Below, one piece after another: positions 8,294 through 15,897 of a stretch of DNA of 64,000 nucleotides; position 1 is the first letter of the stretch; every line of letters starts with the position of its first letter. Both the position numbers and the translations under genes were made by a program. The notes under the pieces are model-generated. The model made no database searches, was not told where the DNA came from, and was given only the letters and a program-made list of their open reading frames with translations. The DNA is from Microbulbifer variabilis ATCC 700307 (GTDB lineage Bacteria > Pseudomonadota > Gammaproteobacteria > Pseudomonadales > Cellvibrionaceae): assembly GCF_000380565.1 (NCBI RefSeq), contig NZ_AQYJ01000026.1, positions 1 to 64,000 on the forward strand. Direction: 5' to 3'.

Positions 8294-9262
8294 TTACCAA
8301 TTGGTATCCGTTGCGATTTCTACTGCGCTGAGGTTTCGCGTTCGCCGCTGTGGCGCTGGCCGCTTCGGAGGAACAAACCTTTCCCGCCTCACCCAGTTTC
8401 GCCATACAGCCATCCAGTCGCACCTCACCCCCTGCCTACCCGACTGAGATTTCCAGTAATCACCAAAGCTGGCCGCGATATCGTAAATCTGGTGAATCAC
8501 TTCTGGGCGAACCTTGGCCGCCTCATCGTAGAATTCCTGGGTGAGCTGCCAATCATCGGGAAGACGGGAACCGCGCTTGGATGGCGGGGTGGGTTCCTGG
8601 GGAACAGCAAGGTCACCCCCCTGCTCGCTCTCTCTCTGGTTATTTTCTAGATTAGTTACTTTCTTAGTATCTTTACTTTCTTGTGTCGGCAAACCCGGAT
8701 ACGGTAAATCCGTATCTGGCAAATCCGTATCCGGCAAATCCGTATCCGGTAAATCCGTATCCGGTAAATCCGTATCCGGTAAATCCGTATCCGGTAAATC
8801 CGTATCCGGTAAATCCGTATCCGGTAAATCCGTATCCGGTAAATCCGTATCCGGTAAATCCGTATCCGGTAAATCCGTATCCGGTAAATCCGTATCCGGT
8901 AAATCCGTATCCGGTAAATCCGTATCCGGTAAATCCGTATCCGGGTTTTCAGGAAGTGGATCAGCATCTCGTGGTGCATCAGAGATTTCATAGTCTGTAC
9001 CGACTATTTTTCCCCGTTCACCGCGTCGAGTAATTCGCTTGCAATAACCAGCACCAATCAACTCACCTAACAATTTATAGATCTTGTCCCTACCCTCCTG
9101 AGCCTCTTTGGCCAGCGCCGAAGGGGAAACCTCCCAATGATCAGGTTTTGAAAGCAGGTGCAGCAGCAAGCCACCAGCAGCAAAAGAAATACGACGATCA
9201 CGCACAACGGAATTAGAGACCACCAAATAATTTGAAGATGGCCGAGCACTTCGACGAATCAT
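8294..9262 (-). CDS. Phage replication protein (O/DnaT-like) with pentapeptide repeats
   Basis: The 322-residue protein starts with a winged-helix-like domain (about residues 1-95: NYLVVSNSVVRDRRISF, GLLLHLLSKPDHWEVS, LAKEAQEGRDKIYKLLGEL). This resembles the DNA-binding front part of phage replication initiators. A long low-complexity linker follows, made of TDLPD repeated about 16 times. The C-terminal part (about 230-322) has PDDWQLTQEFYDEA and WMAVWRNWVRRERF, the kind of tail that recruits a helicase or loader in DnaT/O-like proteins. The linker is encoded by near-perfect 15-bp repeats, so its length probably varies between isolates. The exact family is inferred. Confidence 0.7.
   Translation of the reverse strand: MIRRSARPSSNYLVVSNSVVRDRRISFAAGGLLLHLLSKPDHWEVSPSALAKEAQEGRDKIYKLLGELIGAGYCKRITRRGERGKIVGTDYEISDAPRDADPLPENPDTDLPDTDLPDTDLPDTDLPDTDLPDTDLPDTDLPDTDLPDTDLPDTDLPDTDLPDTDLPDTDLPDTDLPDTDLPDTDLPYPGLPTQESKDTKKVTNLENNQRESEQGGDLAVPQEPTPPSKRGSRLPDDWQLTQEFYDEAAKVRPEVIHQIYDIAASFGDYWKSQSGRQGVRCDWMAVWRNWVRRERFVPPKRPAPQRRTRNLSAVEIATDTNW
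8703..8942. repeat. 15-bp tandem repeat, about 16 units
   Basis: The unit GGTAAATCCGTATCC runs head to tail. Units in the middle are identical, and only the first few at the 8703 side carry single-base changes. It lies inside the replication gene and encodes TDLPD on the minus strand. The repeat contains no stop in any of the six frames. Confidence 0.95.
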
Positions 9263-9373
9263 GCAGCAGCCCCCCTAGAGAAAAACAAATTGATCATGTT
9301 TTTTATTACCTATCCTTGAGAAATAAAACGGACGGCACCCAGCCTCACAAACTATTCAATCCTTCAGTTTTCT

Positions 9374-9967
9374 TTACACGACCCTCTGTAAATATCCCGA
9401 ATAACTCCCTACCCTCCTAGCAACCTCCACTAGCCAACGGGCAAACTCTAGCGGCGTATGCTCTCGCTCTGCTTTAGTTACTGAAGGTAAGCGCGGATAT
9501 CCTTTAGTGGGCCTAATACAGTGCGTTGCCTTTCCAAGAACCAATGGAATATCCGGTAATTCGACGGACTCACAACCCAGCACATATAACCAAGTCGCCT
9601 TTTCAGCTCTATGCCCCCACCAGTGCTGATGCACAGGCAGTGTCCAACCACCAAACTTGTCTCTCCTCCCCGGCACAGGCAAACTTGCGGCTTTCCAAAG
9701 GGTGGAATACGCAGGGTGCTCCAAAACCCCACCCCATAGCCTGATTTGCTCCACTGCAAAAATTGCCAACTCTTTTTCGTCTTCTGAGCCTTTTGCAAAC
9801 TGTCTGAGCCTACCCCACAGCCGACAAGGCGGGTGTGTAATCAAAGCGTTACCCCCAGGCCATTTACGAGCATCCCTCTCAGCATCCCAAACATCGATGC
9901 CATCAAGTGACTTGTAATTGCTATCCTTCCTTGCAAATAGCACGCTTACTTTTTTCGCATGGCTCAC
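9374..9967 (-). CDS. Conserved phage protein with HPPCRxWG motif
   Basis: The 197-residue protein starts at GTG 9967 with GGGAG six bases upstream. Recognisable blocks are SVLFARKDSNYKSL, DVWDAERDARKWPGG, THPPCRLWGRLRQFA, GVLEHPAYSTLW, GGWTLPVHQHWWGH and SKAEREHTP-like SVTKAEREHTP. I recognise this as a recurring phage protein of unknown role. The PPCR element recalls the PPC motif of cytosine-C5 methyltransferases, but no SAM-binding motif is evident, so a methyltransferase role is speculation. It is placed among early phage genes. Confidence 0.7.
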   Translation of the reverse strand: MSHAKKVSVLFARKDSNYKSLDGIDVWDAERDARKWPGGNALITHPPCRLWGRLRQFAKGSEDEKELAIFAVEQIRLWGGVLEHPAYSTLWKAASLPVPGRRDKFGGWTLPVHQHWWGHRAEKATWLYVLGCESVELPDIPLVLGKATHCIRPTKGYPRLPSVTKAEREHTPLEFARWLVEVARRVGSYSGYLQRVV

Positions 9968-10138
9968 ACGACACTCTCCCTAACTACTAGTGGACTGCCC
10001 CACCTGTATAAATCCCCATATACCGCAATGAATTAATCCCAACCCTTACTCACCGCAGAATGGCAGGACAATAAAATAGGGATTTGAAAATGAGCATTAT
10101 TTTGGTTTCAACTGTCAATTCGCATCCGCCTAACTTGC

Positions 10139-10399
10139 CTACTGAACTTCTGCCACCCTTTGCGGACCTGAAGCTTCAAAAACCTCAGCCAGCTTTGGGC
10201 AAAGATCTACAGCCTTTACCTTGCCTCCCGTCACCTGCTCTGCCCTTAAGGCGGAAACGGGGGAAACTCCATTTTTTCCTCTCAACCAATTGCTGATAGT
10301 TGGCTGCTCTACCCCCAAGGCTTCAGCTGCCTTGGCTTGTGATTTAAAGAAAATCACCAAGTCTTGCGCGGATCTACTCACCTCATTGGCATCGTCCAT
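10139..10399 (-). CDS. Cro-like / YdaS-type helix-turn-helix repressor
   Basis: The 86-residue protein carries an HTH (FFKSQAKAAEALGVEQPTIS, then NWLRGKNGVSP) of the YdaS/Cro type. It diverges from the repressor gene at 10564. Its promoter (10441-10468) overlaps an operator half-site, the layout of a lambda-like PR-cro unit. It would repress the lysogenic repressor and allow lytic growth, reading into the early minus-strand genes. Confidence 0.85.
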   Translation of the reverse strand: MDDANEVSRSAQDLVIFFKSQAKAAEALGVEQPTISNWLRGKNGVSPVSALRAEQVTGGKVKAVDLCPKLAEVFEASGPQRVAEVQ

Positions 10400-10440
10400 G
10401 AGCGTTCACCAGGTGCTGTTAGACAGAAGATTCAGCCAAG

Positions 10441-10468
10441 AATATAAAAAACGTTATACAAAGGTCAA
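10441..10468 (-). promoter_or_regulatory. PR-like promoter for cro-like gene
   Basis: Minus strand: -35 TTGACC (10468-10463), a 16-base spacer and -10 TATATT (10446-10441). The -35 box coincides with an operator half-site. The same -35 and -10 hexamers recur in the promoter at 12562. Confidence 0.7.
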
Positions 10469-10507
10469 TAAGAAATTGAATTGGTTTGACCTATAAGGAA
10501 ACTTATA
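10462..10507. promoter_or_regulatory. Lysogeny-switch operators
   Basis: Two inverted repeats stand between the divergent regulators. AGGTCAA (10462-10468) pairs with TTGACCT (10486-10492), and TATAAG (10492-10497) pairs with CTTATA (10502-10507) around four bases. They lie where repressor and Cro would compete. A possible rightward promoter TTGGTT-N16-TTATAT (10481-10508) overlaps them. Confidence 0.6.
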
Positions 10508-10563
10508 TCATCTGGTCTGAACTCAATAGAGTTGGTGTAAAAACAGGCATAGAGAGGGAATCC

Positions 10564-11163
10564 GTGACCGACTCAATACAAAGTCGACTAAAACACGCTA
10601 GAAAAAGCGCCAACCTAAGCCAGGCTGAAGTTGCTGATGCCGCAGGAATCACCCAACCTGCCTATAGCCAACTAGAGAGCGGCAGAACTCGCAAAGGCAC
10701 CTCTCTAATTCCCATCGCGCGCGCCCTGGGGGTTGATGCTCATTGGCTTACTAGTGGTCGGGGAAAAATGCACGGTGAGAGCATCGAAGATATTCGACTT
10801 CGGAACCTTCAGTTAGAGATTGATATTCATGGTGAAGAATCTATTAGTCAAAAACTTGAGGGGGTTATTCCAGGAGGGCTCCATGGAGTACTGGATGGGA
10901 ATATTGAAATAAGCAGTCGTTTAGCTCGCAGTATAGAGCCCCCTCTTCAACAACCTTTGGGCTGGCTTGATAGCCCACACGACGATATCGCCGACGCAAT
11001 TAACATCAGTTTTGATGAAGACTATTCAAAGAATCCATCTACCAAAAAAGACTTTATCGAATTAGTAAAATTAATTAAGGAAAAAATCCAAGACGGCTCA
11101 CTTGATCACGACCTAGTAGAACTTTTGAAGCAAAATATCCAGATCATGACTAGAAAAAAATGA
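10564..11163 (+). CDS. Phage repressor, XRE-type HTH without peptidase domain
   Basis: I prefer the GTG at 10564 (GAGAGGG just upstream) over an ATG-like start 26 codons earlier that would run through the operator region. The 199-residue protein has an XRE HTH at about residues 7-60 (RLKHARKSANLSQAEVADAA, then ITQPAYSQLESGRTRKG). The rest is acidic and helical. I see no LexA/CI Ser-Lys autocleavage motifs, so induction may use an anti-repressor or partner rather than RecA-stimulated cleavage. It is probably the lysogenic repressor. Confidence 0.8.
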   Translation: MTDSIQSRLKHARKSANLSQAEVADAAGITQPAYSQLESGRTRKGTSLIPIARALGVDAHWLTSGRGKMHGESIEDIRLRNLQLEIDIHGEESISQKLEGVIPGGLHGVLDGNIEISSRLARSIEPPLQQPLGWLDSPHDDIADAINISFDEDYSKNPSTKKDFIELVKLIKEKIQDGSLDHDLVELLKQNIQIMTRKK

Positions 11164-11354
11164 CTCAAAGAATTTCAATATAGGCTGTGAGTTAGCTTAG
11201 CATCGAACTCACTGGAACCTCTCCCTAAATTTTTTATATGAGTGTCTTCATAGGTTGGCTCACTCCTTCCCCTAAAAGCTGTCGCAGTGAGCAATACCAC
11301 AAACCTATGATTCACAAAATAACCAATAGGTGAGTAAACATTTACACTAGTTCC

Positions 11355-11552
11355 ATGGCGCCTCAACGGCAGGTAATTGGCATAGAAAGAGCAAAAGCCG
11401 AGGGAAAGTACAAGTGCAGGGTGCCAGTGGATTTGAAAACTATCGAGACAGCAAAGCTTCTCATTTCCCAAGGCATGGCGAAGCCAAAAGTTGCGAAGCA
11501 ACTAAAAATTGGAGCTAGCACCCTGTATAGGCACTTGGCAGACGCCTGCTAG
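11355..11552 (+). pseudogene. Serine recombinase (resolvase/invertase) C-terminal remnant
   Basis: The 65-residue frame begins inside a resolvase-like linker (QRQVIGIERAKAEGKYKCR; intact enzymes read GRPV near here). It ends in the Hin-type HTH (GMAKPKVAKQLKIGASTLYRHL). The whole catalytic domain with its Ser nucleophile is missing, so only the DNA-binding tail remains. It suggests that an older mobile element or invertible segment once occupied this spot next to the protease-like gene. Confidence 0.75.
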
Positions 11553-11584
11553 GTGGCTGCTCGGGCAAATAATATGAGCTGACT

Positions 11585-12259
11585 CTACGTCATCGCTATA
11601 TCTGTCTCGATAAAATTGCCAATTCTTTCAAAAAGATTATTTGTAATGTTGGCATCTTCATCGGGATTGCCGGTGGCCTCCACCCTAAGATGCTTACCTC
11701 TTATAGCATATTTCGCGCCATTATTGGCCGTATGGATAGCGAATTTGTGGTGCGGGACCTTTTCGTCCTTGTTTGGAATAAGCGTCAATGCGCCTACATA
11801 TCCAAATACTTGTGTGTTCACAAATGAAGCTTTCAATAACTCATTCTTTAGGCTTGTTGCAAAAGACACCTCTTCGAAGTCGCTATCATGCTCCCCTGAG
11901 TGGCAATTTAGACACTTGATTCTCATAAAATCATTATCTTTTGCACCTAAATCGCGCAGTAAATTTACCAGCTGTCTCGCTGAAATAGTCTTTCCACCCT
12001 CTTCATGTAACTCCCCATCGTCAAAGGATTGTTGAGACCTCAAATACGAGCTGCCTTTATTGCAGTGTCCGAGTATCGAAACGGTGTTAACTTGGGATGA
12101 TTGAAAATGTCTAAAAGGCTTATCGGGCGCGTCGCCCGCATAAATGTAGCAGGCCAGGCTCTTCCCCTTGCCTGCCCTTGTGTTATTCCAGCCGCTGGCC
12201 AGTTCTAGATACTTAAAAACACCTCGGTCATCTAAAAATGGGTAGAGTACAAAATCCAT
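11585..12259 (-). CDS. Caspase-fold-like cysteine protease candidate (C80/CHAT-like)
   Basis: I start at ATG 12259, with GGAG seven bases upstream; a TTG two codons earlier is possible. The 224-residue protein shows an LGH motif after a hydrophobic strand (VNTVSILGH, His about 65). Then a helix (LVNLLRDLGA), a second strand and an NCHSG motif follow (Cys about 119), then FATSLKNELLKA and a strand VFGYVGALTL. The strand-His-helix-strand-Cys order is that of caspase-like C80 and CHAT peptidases. No other domain is fused. It faces away from the lysogeny operon, next to the repressor, where phages keep genes expressed in the lysogen. The function is inferred; it could be a defence, exclusion or effector protein. 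Confidence 0.5.
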   Translation of the reverse strand: MDFVLYPFLDDRGVFKYLELASGWNNTRAGKGKSLACYIYAGDAPDKPFRHFQSSQVNTVSILGHCNKGSSYLRSQQSFDDGELHEEGGKTISARQLVNLLRDLGAKDNDFMRIKCLNCHSGEHDSDFEEVSFATSLKNELLKASFVNTQVFGYVGALTLIPNKDEKVPHHKFAIHTANNGAKYAIRGKHLRVEATGNPDEDANITNNLFERIGNFIETDIAMT

Positions 12260-12620
12260 ATTCAAGCTCCTATGATCCCTATAGTGAGGTTAGTGGCTAA
12301 CATTTATATCAAAAGCTGAAGCTTTCGTGGGCTCATTTTTTAAACCAAGCAGTTTGATGAGTCCAGTTGTGACAGCCCCTGAACTCTAAAACCTGCCCAC
12401 CCTAAGGCATGTATTGAGTGCGACTATCTAAATGTCGCATTGCAGCAAATTGTCATTACCCTCACATTTTAAGCCTCCTTCTTACTCACCAATTTAGCCC
12501 CTTTCGTAGGTAATTCTCATTAAGACATGGTGTTTTTTCCGCCAAAATATAAAGTTTGTTATTGACCAATATTATTACGTTTTTTATATTTCGAGCATAA
12601 ACCAAGGATAGGGCATCAAA
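12260..12620. other. Divergent intergenic region
   Basis: About 360 bases between the protease-like gene (minus) and the lysogeny operon (plus). It contains the strong promoter at 12562-12590; otherwise I see no gene. Confidence 0.5.
12562..12590 (+). promoter_or_regulatory. Promoter of the rightward prophage operon
   Basis: TTGACC, a 17-base spacer and TATATT, about 30 bases before the start of the LuxR-type HTH gene. The hexamers match those of the cro promoter at 10441, so one regulator could act on both. Confidence 0.75.
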
Positions 12621-12962
12621 ATGCACACTGCCACCCATTTAAAACCCTTGGCCCCACGCCAGGCTGAAGCCCTGACACACCGCGCCCGAGGGCTATCCAA
12701 TTCAGAGACAGCCAAAACTATGCGCTGCTCTGTAACAAACGTTACCAATTTGCTAGCGGAATGCTTCTACAAGCTGCACGCACGTAACAGTACTGAAGCA
12801 GTGGCTAAAGCCGTAAAACACGGATTAATTCACTTTGCGTTGATCGCGTCAGTTATTAGTGGCATTGGCTCAGATGCACAGGAACAACTACGCACACGCA
12901 TCCAGCGCCGCCCCACAGTTCGCACAATCCGCATTCGCAATAACCGCGAGGGCACAGTATGA
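12621..12962 (+). CDS. LuxR/GerE-type HTH regulator of the prophage
   Basis: The 113-residue protein has a GerE-like HTH at about residues 8-70 (LAPRQAEALTHRARGLSNSE, then TAKTMRCSVTNVTNLLAECF and KLHARNSTEAVAKAVKHGLI). A short hydrophobic segment and a very basic tail (RTRIQRRPTVRTIRIRNNR) follow. There is no receiver or autoinducer domain. It is the first gene of the rightward operon leading to excisionase and integrase, and it overlaps the next gene by 4 bases. It probably controls this operon or host genes in the lysogen. Confidence 0.75.
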   Translation: MHTATHLKPLAPRQAEALTHRARGLSNSETAKTMRCSVTNVTNLLAECFYKLHARNSTEAVAKAVKHGLIHFALIASVISGIGSDAQEQLRTRIQRRPTVRTIRIRNNREGTV

Positions 12963-13150
12963 ACGCCACTATCTTTGTACATCCGACAGCAATGAGCCCA
13001 CGAGAAATTGAACGGCTTGAAGACTTCACCGGAAAAATTGCAATCATTCATCACAAAGGCCGCAGTGTACGTCTAGTGCAGCCAAAGCCCACCTATTCCC
13101 AACATAAAGATATAAATGAGTTCCCCCCATTTGGAGGTGATGCAGCATGA
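12959..13150 (+). CDS. Small prophage protein
   Basis: The 63-residue protein (MNATIFVHPTAMSPREIERL to PFGGDAA) is translationally coupled to both neighbours by 4-base overlaps. I recognise no domain. Confidence 0.6.
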   Translation: MNATIFVHPTAMSPREIERLEDFTGKIAIIHHKGRSVRLVQPKPTYSQHKDINEFPPFGGDAA

Positions 13151-13491
13151 AAGGACTTGAATTTATTGATCAACCGATCAATGCAGAGAATACCGGCGAA
13201 GTGAAAAACAACTTTATATCTACTTTGGTGAGGAAAGCGGACGTTGTATTACAAGGTAAAACCCTTGGTGATATTACAGTTTATCGCTACCCAAACGGAA
13301 AATTAGACATTCATGCTTGTTTCTATATAGGCAACATCCAAGGGCCGACCACAGGACTCATTCAAGGCCACGGAAGAAACTATGAAGAAGCTATCAATAA
13401 CGCTTTCAACCAAAGCCGCAAGGAAGCTGAAAATTTTCTGAAATCGCTTGAGCAATTAGCCAAACGAATTCAGGAGGGGACTACCCCGTGA
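13147..13491 (+). CDS. Prophage protein of unknown function
   Basis: The protein has 114 residues and starts at ATG 13147 with GGAGG upstream. It has a beta-rich middle (DITVYRYPNGKLDIHACFYI) and a helical C-terminus (SRKEAENFLKSLEQLAKRI). It overlaps the next gene (GTGA). No family is recognised. Confidence 0.65.
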   Translation: MKGLEFIDQPINAENTGEVKNNFISTLVRKADVVLQGKTLGDITVYRYPNGKLDIHACFYIGNIQGPTTGLIQGHGRNYEEAINNAFNQSRKEAENFLKSLEQLAKRIQEGTTP

Positions 13492-13664
13492 ACCACGCAC
13501 AACCTCCCAAAATATCTTGCCCACACTGCAAAAAAGCAGCAAAGCCGGTATTCAATGGAAAGCTCAAGTTGCGCGGCTGGAACTGTCACACCTGCAGATA
13601 TTGGGAACCTGCAATAGGCAGGGAAAGAGAGTTCAAAAAACTCATCGAGAAAAATCATGAATGA
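13488..13664 (+). CDS. Small zinc-ribbon prophage protein
   Basis: The 58-residue protein starts at GTG 13488, overlapping the previous stop. It has two CxxC pairs (CPHC at residues 11-14, CHTC at 33-36) that would hold one zinc ion, and a basic C-terminus. Such small zinc ribbons usually bind nucleic acid or protein partners. Coupling to both neighbours supports it as a real gene. Confidence 0.7.
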   Translation: MNHAQPPKISCPHCKKAAKPVFNGKLKLRGWNCHTCRYWEPAIGREREFKKLIEKNHE

Positions 13665-13815
13665 ATTCTCTCAGTTGCTCGAAATCACTCAAGACCTTAT
13701 GGCTACTGTGAAAGCCCAGCAATTACAGATAAACGGCATGCGTGAACAAATCGCCGACCTTTCCGAAATTATCCAAGGCGAACCCACAAAACAAGATAAG
13801 CAGGAGGCAGCGTGA
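13657..13815 (+). CDS. Small coiled-coil prophage protein
   Basis: The 52-residue protein (MNEFSQLLEITQDLMATVKA onward) is almost wholly helical with heptad-like leucines and isoleucines. Its start lies inside the zinc-ribbon gene and its end overlaps the next GTG, so it belongs to the coupled operon. Confidence 0.6.
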   Translation: MNEFSQLLEITQDLMATVKAQQLQINGMREQIADLSEIIQGEPTKQDKQEAA

Positions 13816-14099
13816 AAAAAGAAAAACTCTTAACCGTCGCCGAGGCCGCCCAAGTATTAGATATTGGCAGAAACAACTTGCTCAAACTCCTACGCCAACA
13901 AAATCTTCTACATGGCCGCCAACCTATGCGTAATGCGCCAACTAAAACTGCAATACAACAAGGCCTGCTAGTTGCAGAAAACCGGGATTACAAACGCGGC
14001 CCCGTAAGCGTGCCATACGTAACCACCAAAGTTACCGGCAAAGGGATGGTATGGATTCGAGACCTAATTAAAAAGGCAGAGGTACCACAAGCCAGTTAG
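13812..14099 (+). CDS. KilAC-like anti-repressor domain protein
   Basis: The 95-residue protein starts at GTG 13812. It reads LLTVAEAAQVLDIGRNNLLK as a first HTH, then QPMRNAPTKTAIQQGLLVAE and a C-terminal TTKVTGKGMVWIRDLI. This matches the KilAC domain that ends phage anti-repressors, but here it stands alone without a BRO or Rha N-domain. It could counter the repressor at 10564, which has no cleavage domain of its own. The role is inferred. Confidence 0.7.
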   Translation: MKKEKLLTVAEAAQVLDIGRNNLLKLLRQQNLLHGRQPMRNAPTKTAIQQGLLVAENRDYKRGPVSVPYVTTKVTGKGMVWIRDLIKKAEVPQAS

Positions 14100-14188
14100 A
14101 CAGTTTCACCGCGCTAGGCGCATTCAGTCAGCAGTACCTTTCCTAGGGCTGCCAGTACGGAGCCCACTCTTAAAAATTGGAGGATTAA

Positions 14189-14449
14189 ATGAAAAGATTT
14201 GCACTGTTTTCTGGAGGCTACGACTTAATGATGGGTGGAGTCAAACACCTAAAAAAATCATTTCACACTGAGGCAGAGGCAAAACAAGAAGCGGAAGAAA
14301 TTGCCAAGAGTGACCCCTTTGCTTACTGGGTACAGATTTTAGATAAAAAAACAGATGCAGCAAAAATATTCAGCATAGTGAAAGGCAAGTTGAAACGCCG
14401 AAAAGATAAAGAGGGAAACTGCGAGCTGGAAGCAAAGGCAGCTGTTTAA
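14189..14449 (+). CDS. Small basic prophage protein
   Basis: The 86-residue protein starts at ATG 14189 with a good GGAGG site. It contains FHTEAEAKQEAEEIAKSDPF, YWVQILDKKT and a basic segment GKLKRRKDKEG. No family is recognised; it may be an accessory early protein. Confidence 0.6.
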   Translation: MKRFALFSGGYDLMMGGVKHLKKSFHTEAEAKQEAEEIAKSDPFAYWVQILDKKTDAAKIFSIVKGKLKRRKDKEGNCELEAKAAV

Positions 14450-14484
14450 ATCTGCAACTGATACACAACCAATACAGACAACCG

Positions 14485-14506
14485 AGCCCGCCCAGCGCGG
14501 GCTTTG
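14485..14506 (+). terminator. Weak terminator-like hairpin
   Basis: Stem AGCCCGC/GCGGGCT, the same stem sequence as the lysis-region terminators, but only TTTG follows. It may attenuate rather than stop transcription into the integrase. Confidence 0.4.
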
Positions 14507-14536
14507 CGGGTAGAAGACAATAGCGAGTGATATGCA

Positions 14537-14776
14537 ATGAGCAAGCTACTAACCAAACATGAAATAGCCCGCCTTACCGGTGCTGGCGTAAATAATACTG
14601 AAGAACAAAAACGTGTTCTTGACGCCAACAAAATCCCTTATGTACTAAAAAAAGATCAGTCCCCCGCCCTAACCTGGGATATGGTTAATCAGGCCACTCT
14701 GGCCCGTAGTGCCTCAAAACCAACCCTAGCAGGTGCTAACCTGCCAGAAGGCTTTAACCTGGGAGCAGCTAACTAA
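14537..14776 (+). CDS. DUF4224 excisionase-like protein
   Basis: The 79-residue protein starts MSKLLTKHEIARLTGAGVNN and continues with VLDANKIPYVLKKDQSPALT, the pattern of small DUF4224 proteins that lie directly before phage integrases. It probably acts as a recombination directionality factor. The stop overlaps the integrase start. Confidence 0.75.
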   Translation: MSKLLTKHEIARLTGAGVNNTEEQKRVLDANKIPYVLKKDQSPALTWDMVNQATLARSASKPTLAGANLPEGFNLGAAN

Positions 14777-15810
14777 TGGGCAGGCGTCGCAGACCAGAAA
14801 ATTCATGGATGCCACCTTATGTAGAGCGCTACAAAGACGGGTATCGCGTCAATCGTCGCGGGCATCCAACTAAGCACCTAGCTAAACATGATGCCAACCG
14901 GTCGGAAGTTTGGGGGGCTTACGAGCGCTACCAAGCTGGGCTGGAAGAGAAAGCCTTCACGTTTGCAGATTTGATCGACCTTTATTTCGCATCGCCCCAG
15001 TACACGAAACTTATCAAACCCCAGACTCAAAAAGATTATTTACGCTACAGCCAGCGAGTAAGAAAAGTTTTTGGGGAAATGCAGCCCGACTTGATTACTT
15101 CACCCTTGGTTCAGATGTTTGTAGATGCCCGGGGCGCCGAACACCCAGCAGCAACTAACCGCGAGCGAACTTTCCTTAGCATTGTTATTAAATGGGGAAA
15201 GGCACGAGGATTTGTCAAAATTGAAGACCCCACTACCGTAATCAAAACGCTCAAGGAAGGCCCAGGGGGACGCTATATAGAGGACTGGGAATACCAGGCA
15301 TTTAAGCAATGGCTCAGCGAGCGCGGCCATGTTATGCATCGGTGTGCCATGGAGATCAGCTACTTGTGCGCCGCCCGCCAGCAAGATGTACTCGCCCTGA
15401 CCCGCGCTGACATACGGGAGGATGGCCTATTAGTTGTCCAAGCAAAAACAGGTAAGGCTCAACTAAAACTCTGGAGTCCAGCATTGCGAGAAGTTGTTGA
15501 CCGCGCTCTCAGTGCCAACATTCACGCGCAAGTGCAAACTACCCACCTCATCCGTAATCGTGCCGGACGTGCATACACTCGCACCGGATTTAATTCAGTC
15601 TGGCTTAGAGAGCAACGGGCAGCTCTGGCAGCCAATGCCATAAAAGAGCGGTTCCGCTTTCATGATCTGAAAATTAAAGCGGTCAGCGACTTTGAAGGGG
15701 ATGTACAAAAATTCAGCGGCCACAAAACTCGCAGCATGGCAGAGCGCTACAATCGCACCCCCGACAGAGTGGTTTCGCTCAATAATCCAAGTTCGAAAAA
15801 GCGCCGCTGA
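14776..15810 (+). CDS. int: Phage integrase, tyrosine recombinase
   Basis: The 344-residue protein inserts and excises the prophage at the tRNA-His attachment site. The N-terminal part has an arm-binding region (RRRPENSWMPPYVERYKDGY), then a core-binding SAM-like domain (about 55-150). The catalytic residues visible are Arg201 (CAARQQD), His296 in HDLK, His316 in SGHKT and the nucleophile Tyr325 in AERYNR. The second catalytic Arg of the HxxR box is Lys299 here, a change I know from some phage integrases. The gene points at the tRNA 140 bases away. Confidence 0.93.
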   Translation: MGRRRRPENSWMPPYVERYKDGYRVNRRGHPTKHLAKHDANRSEVWGAYERYQAGLEEKAFTFADLIDLYFASPQYTKLIKPQTQKDYLRYSQRVRKVFGEMQPDLITSPLVQMFVDARGAEHPAATNRERTFLSIVIKWGKARGFVKIEDPTTVIKTLKEGPGGRYIEDWEYQAFKQWLSERGHVMHRCAMEISYLCAARQQDVLALTRADIREDGLLVVQAKTGKAQLKLWSPALREVVDRALSANIHAQVQTTHLIRNRAGRAYTRTGFNSVWLREQRAALAANAIKERFRFHDLKIKAVSDFEGDVQKFSGHKTRSMAERYNRTPDRVVSLNNPSSKKRR

Positions 15811-15897
15811 TACTGGACAGGCATACAGCCAGACTATGAGGAAGTTGAGCTTGTGTACGAAATTACCACACTGAATTACCACACTGGCGCCCAAAAC

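Noticed and set aside
8703..8942. CRISPR array
   Set aside because: Units are contiguous 15-mers with no unique spacers and no cas genes nearby.
8541..9033. Long plus-strand and alternate minus-strand frames across the repeat (GKSVS, NPYPV and RIRIY repeats)
   Set aside because: They exist only because the 15-bp repeat has no stop in any frame. The replication-protein frame continues into conserved domains on both sides.
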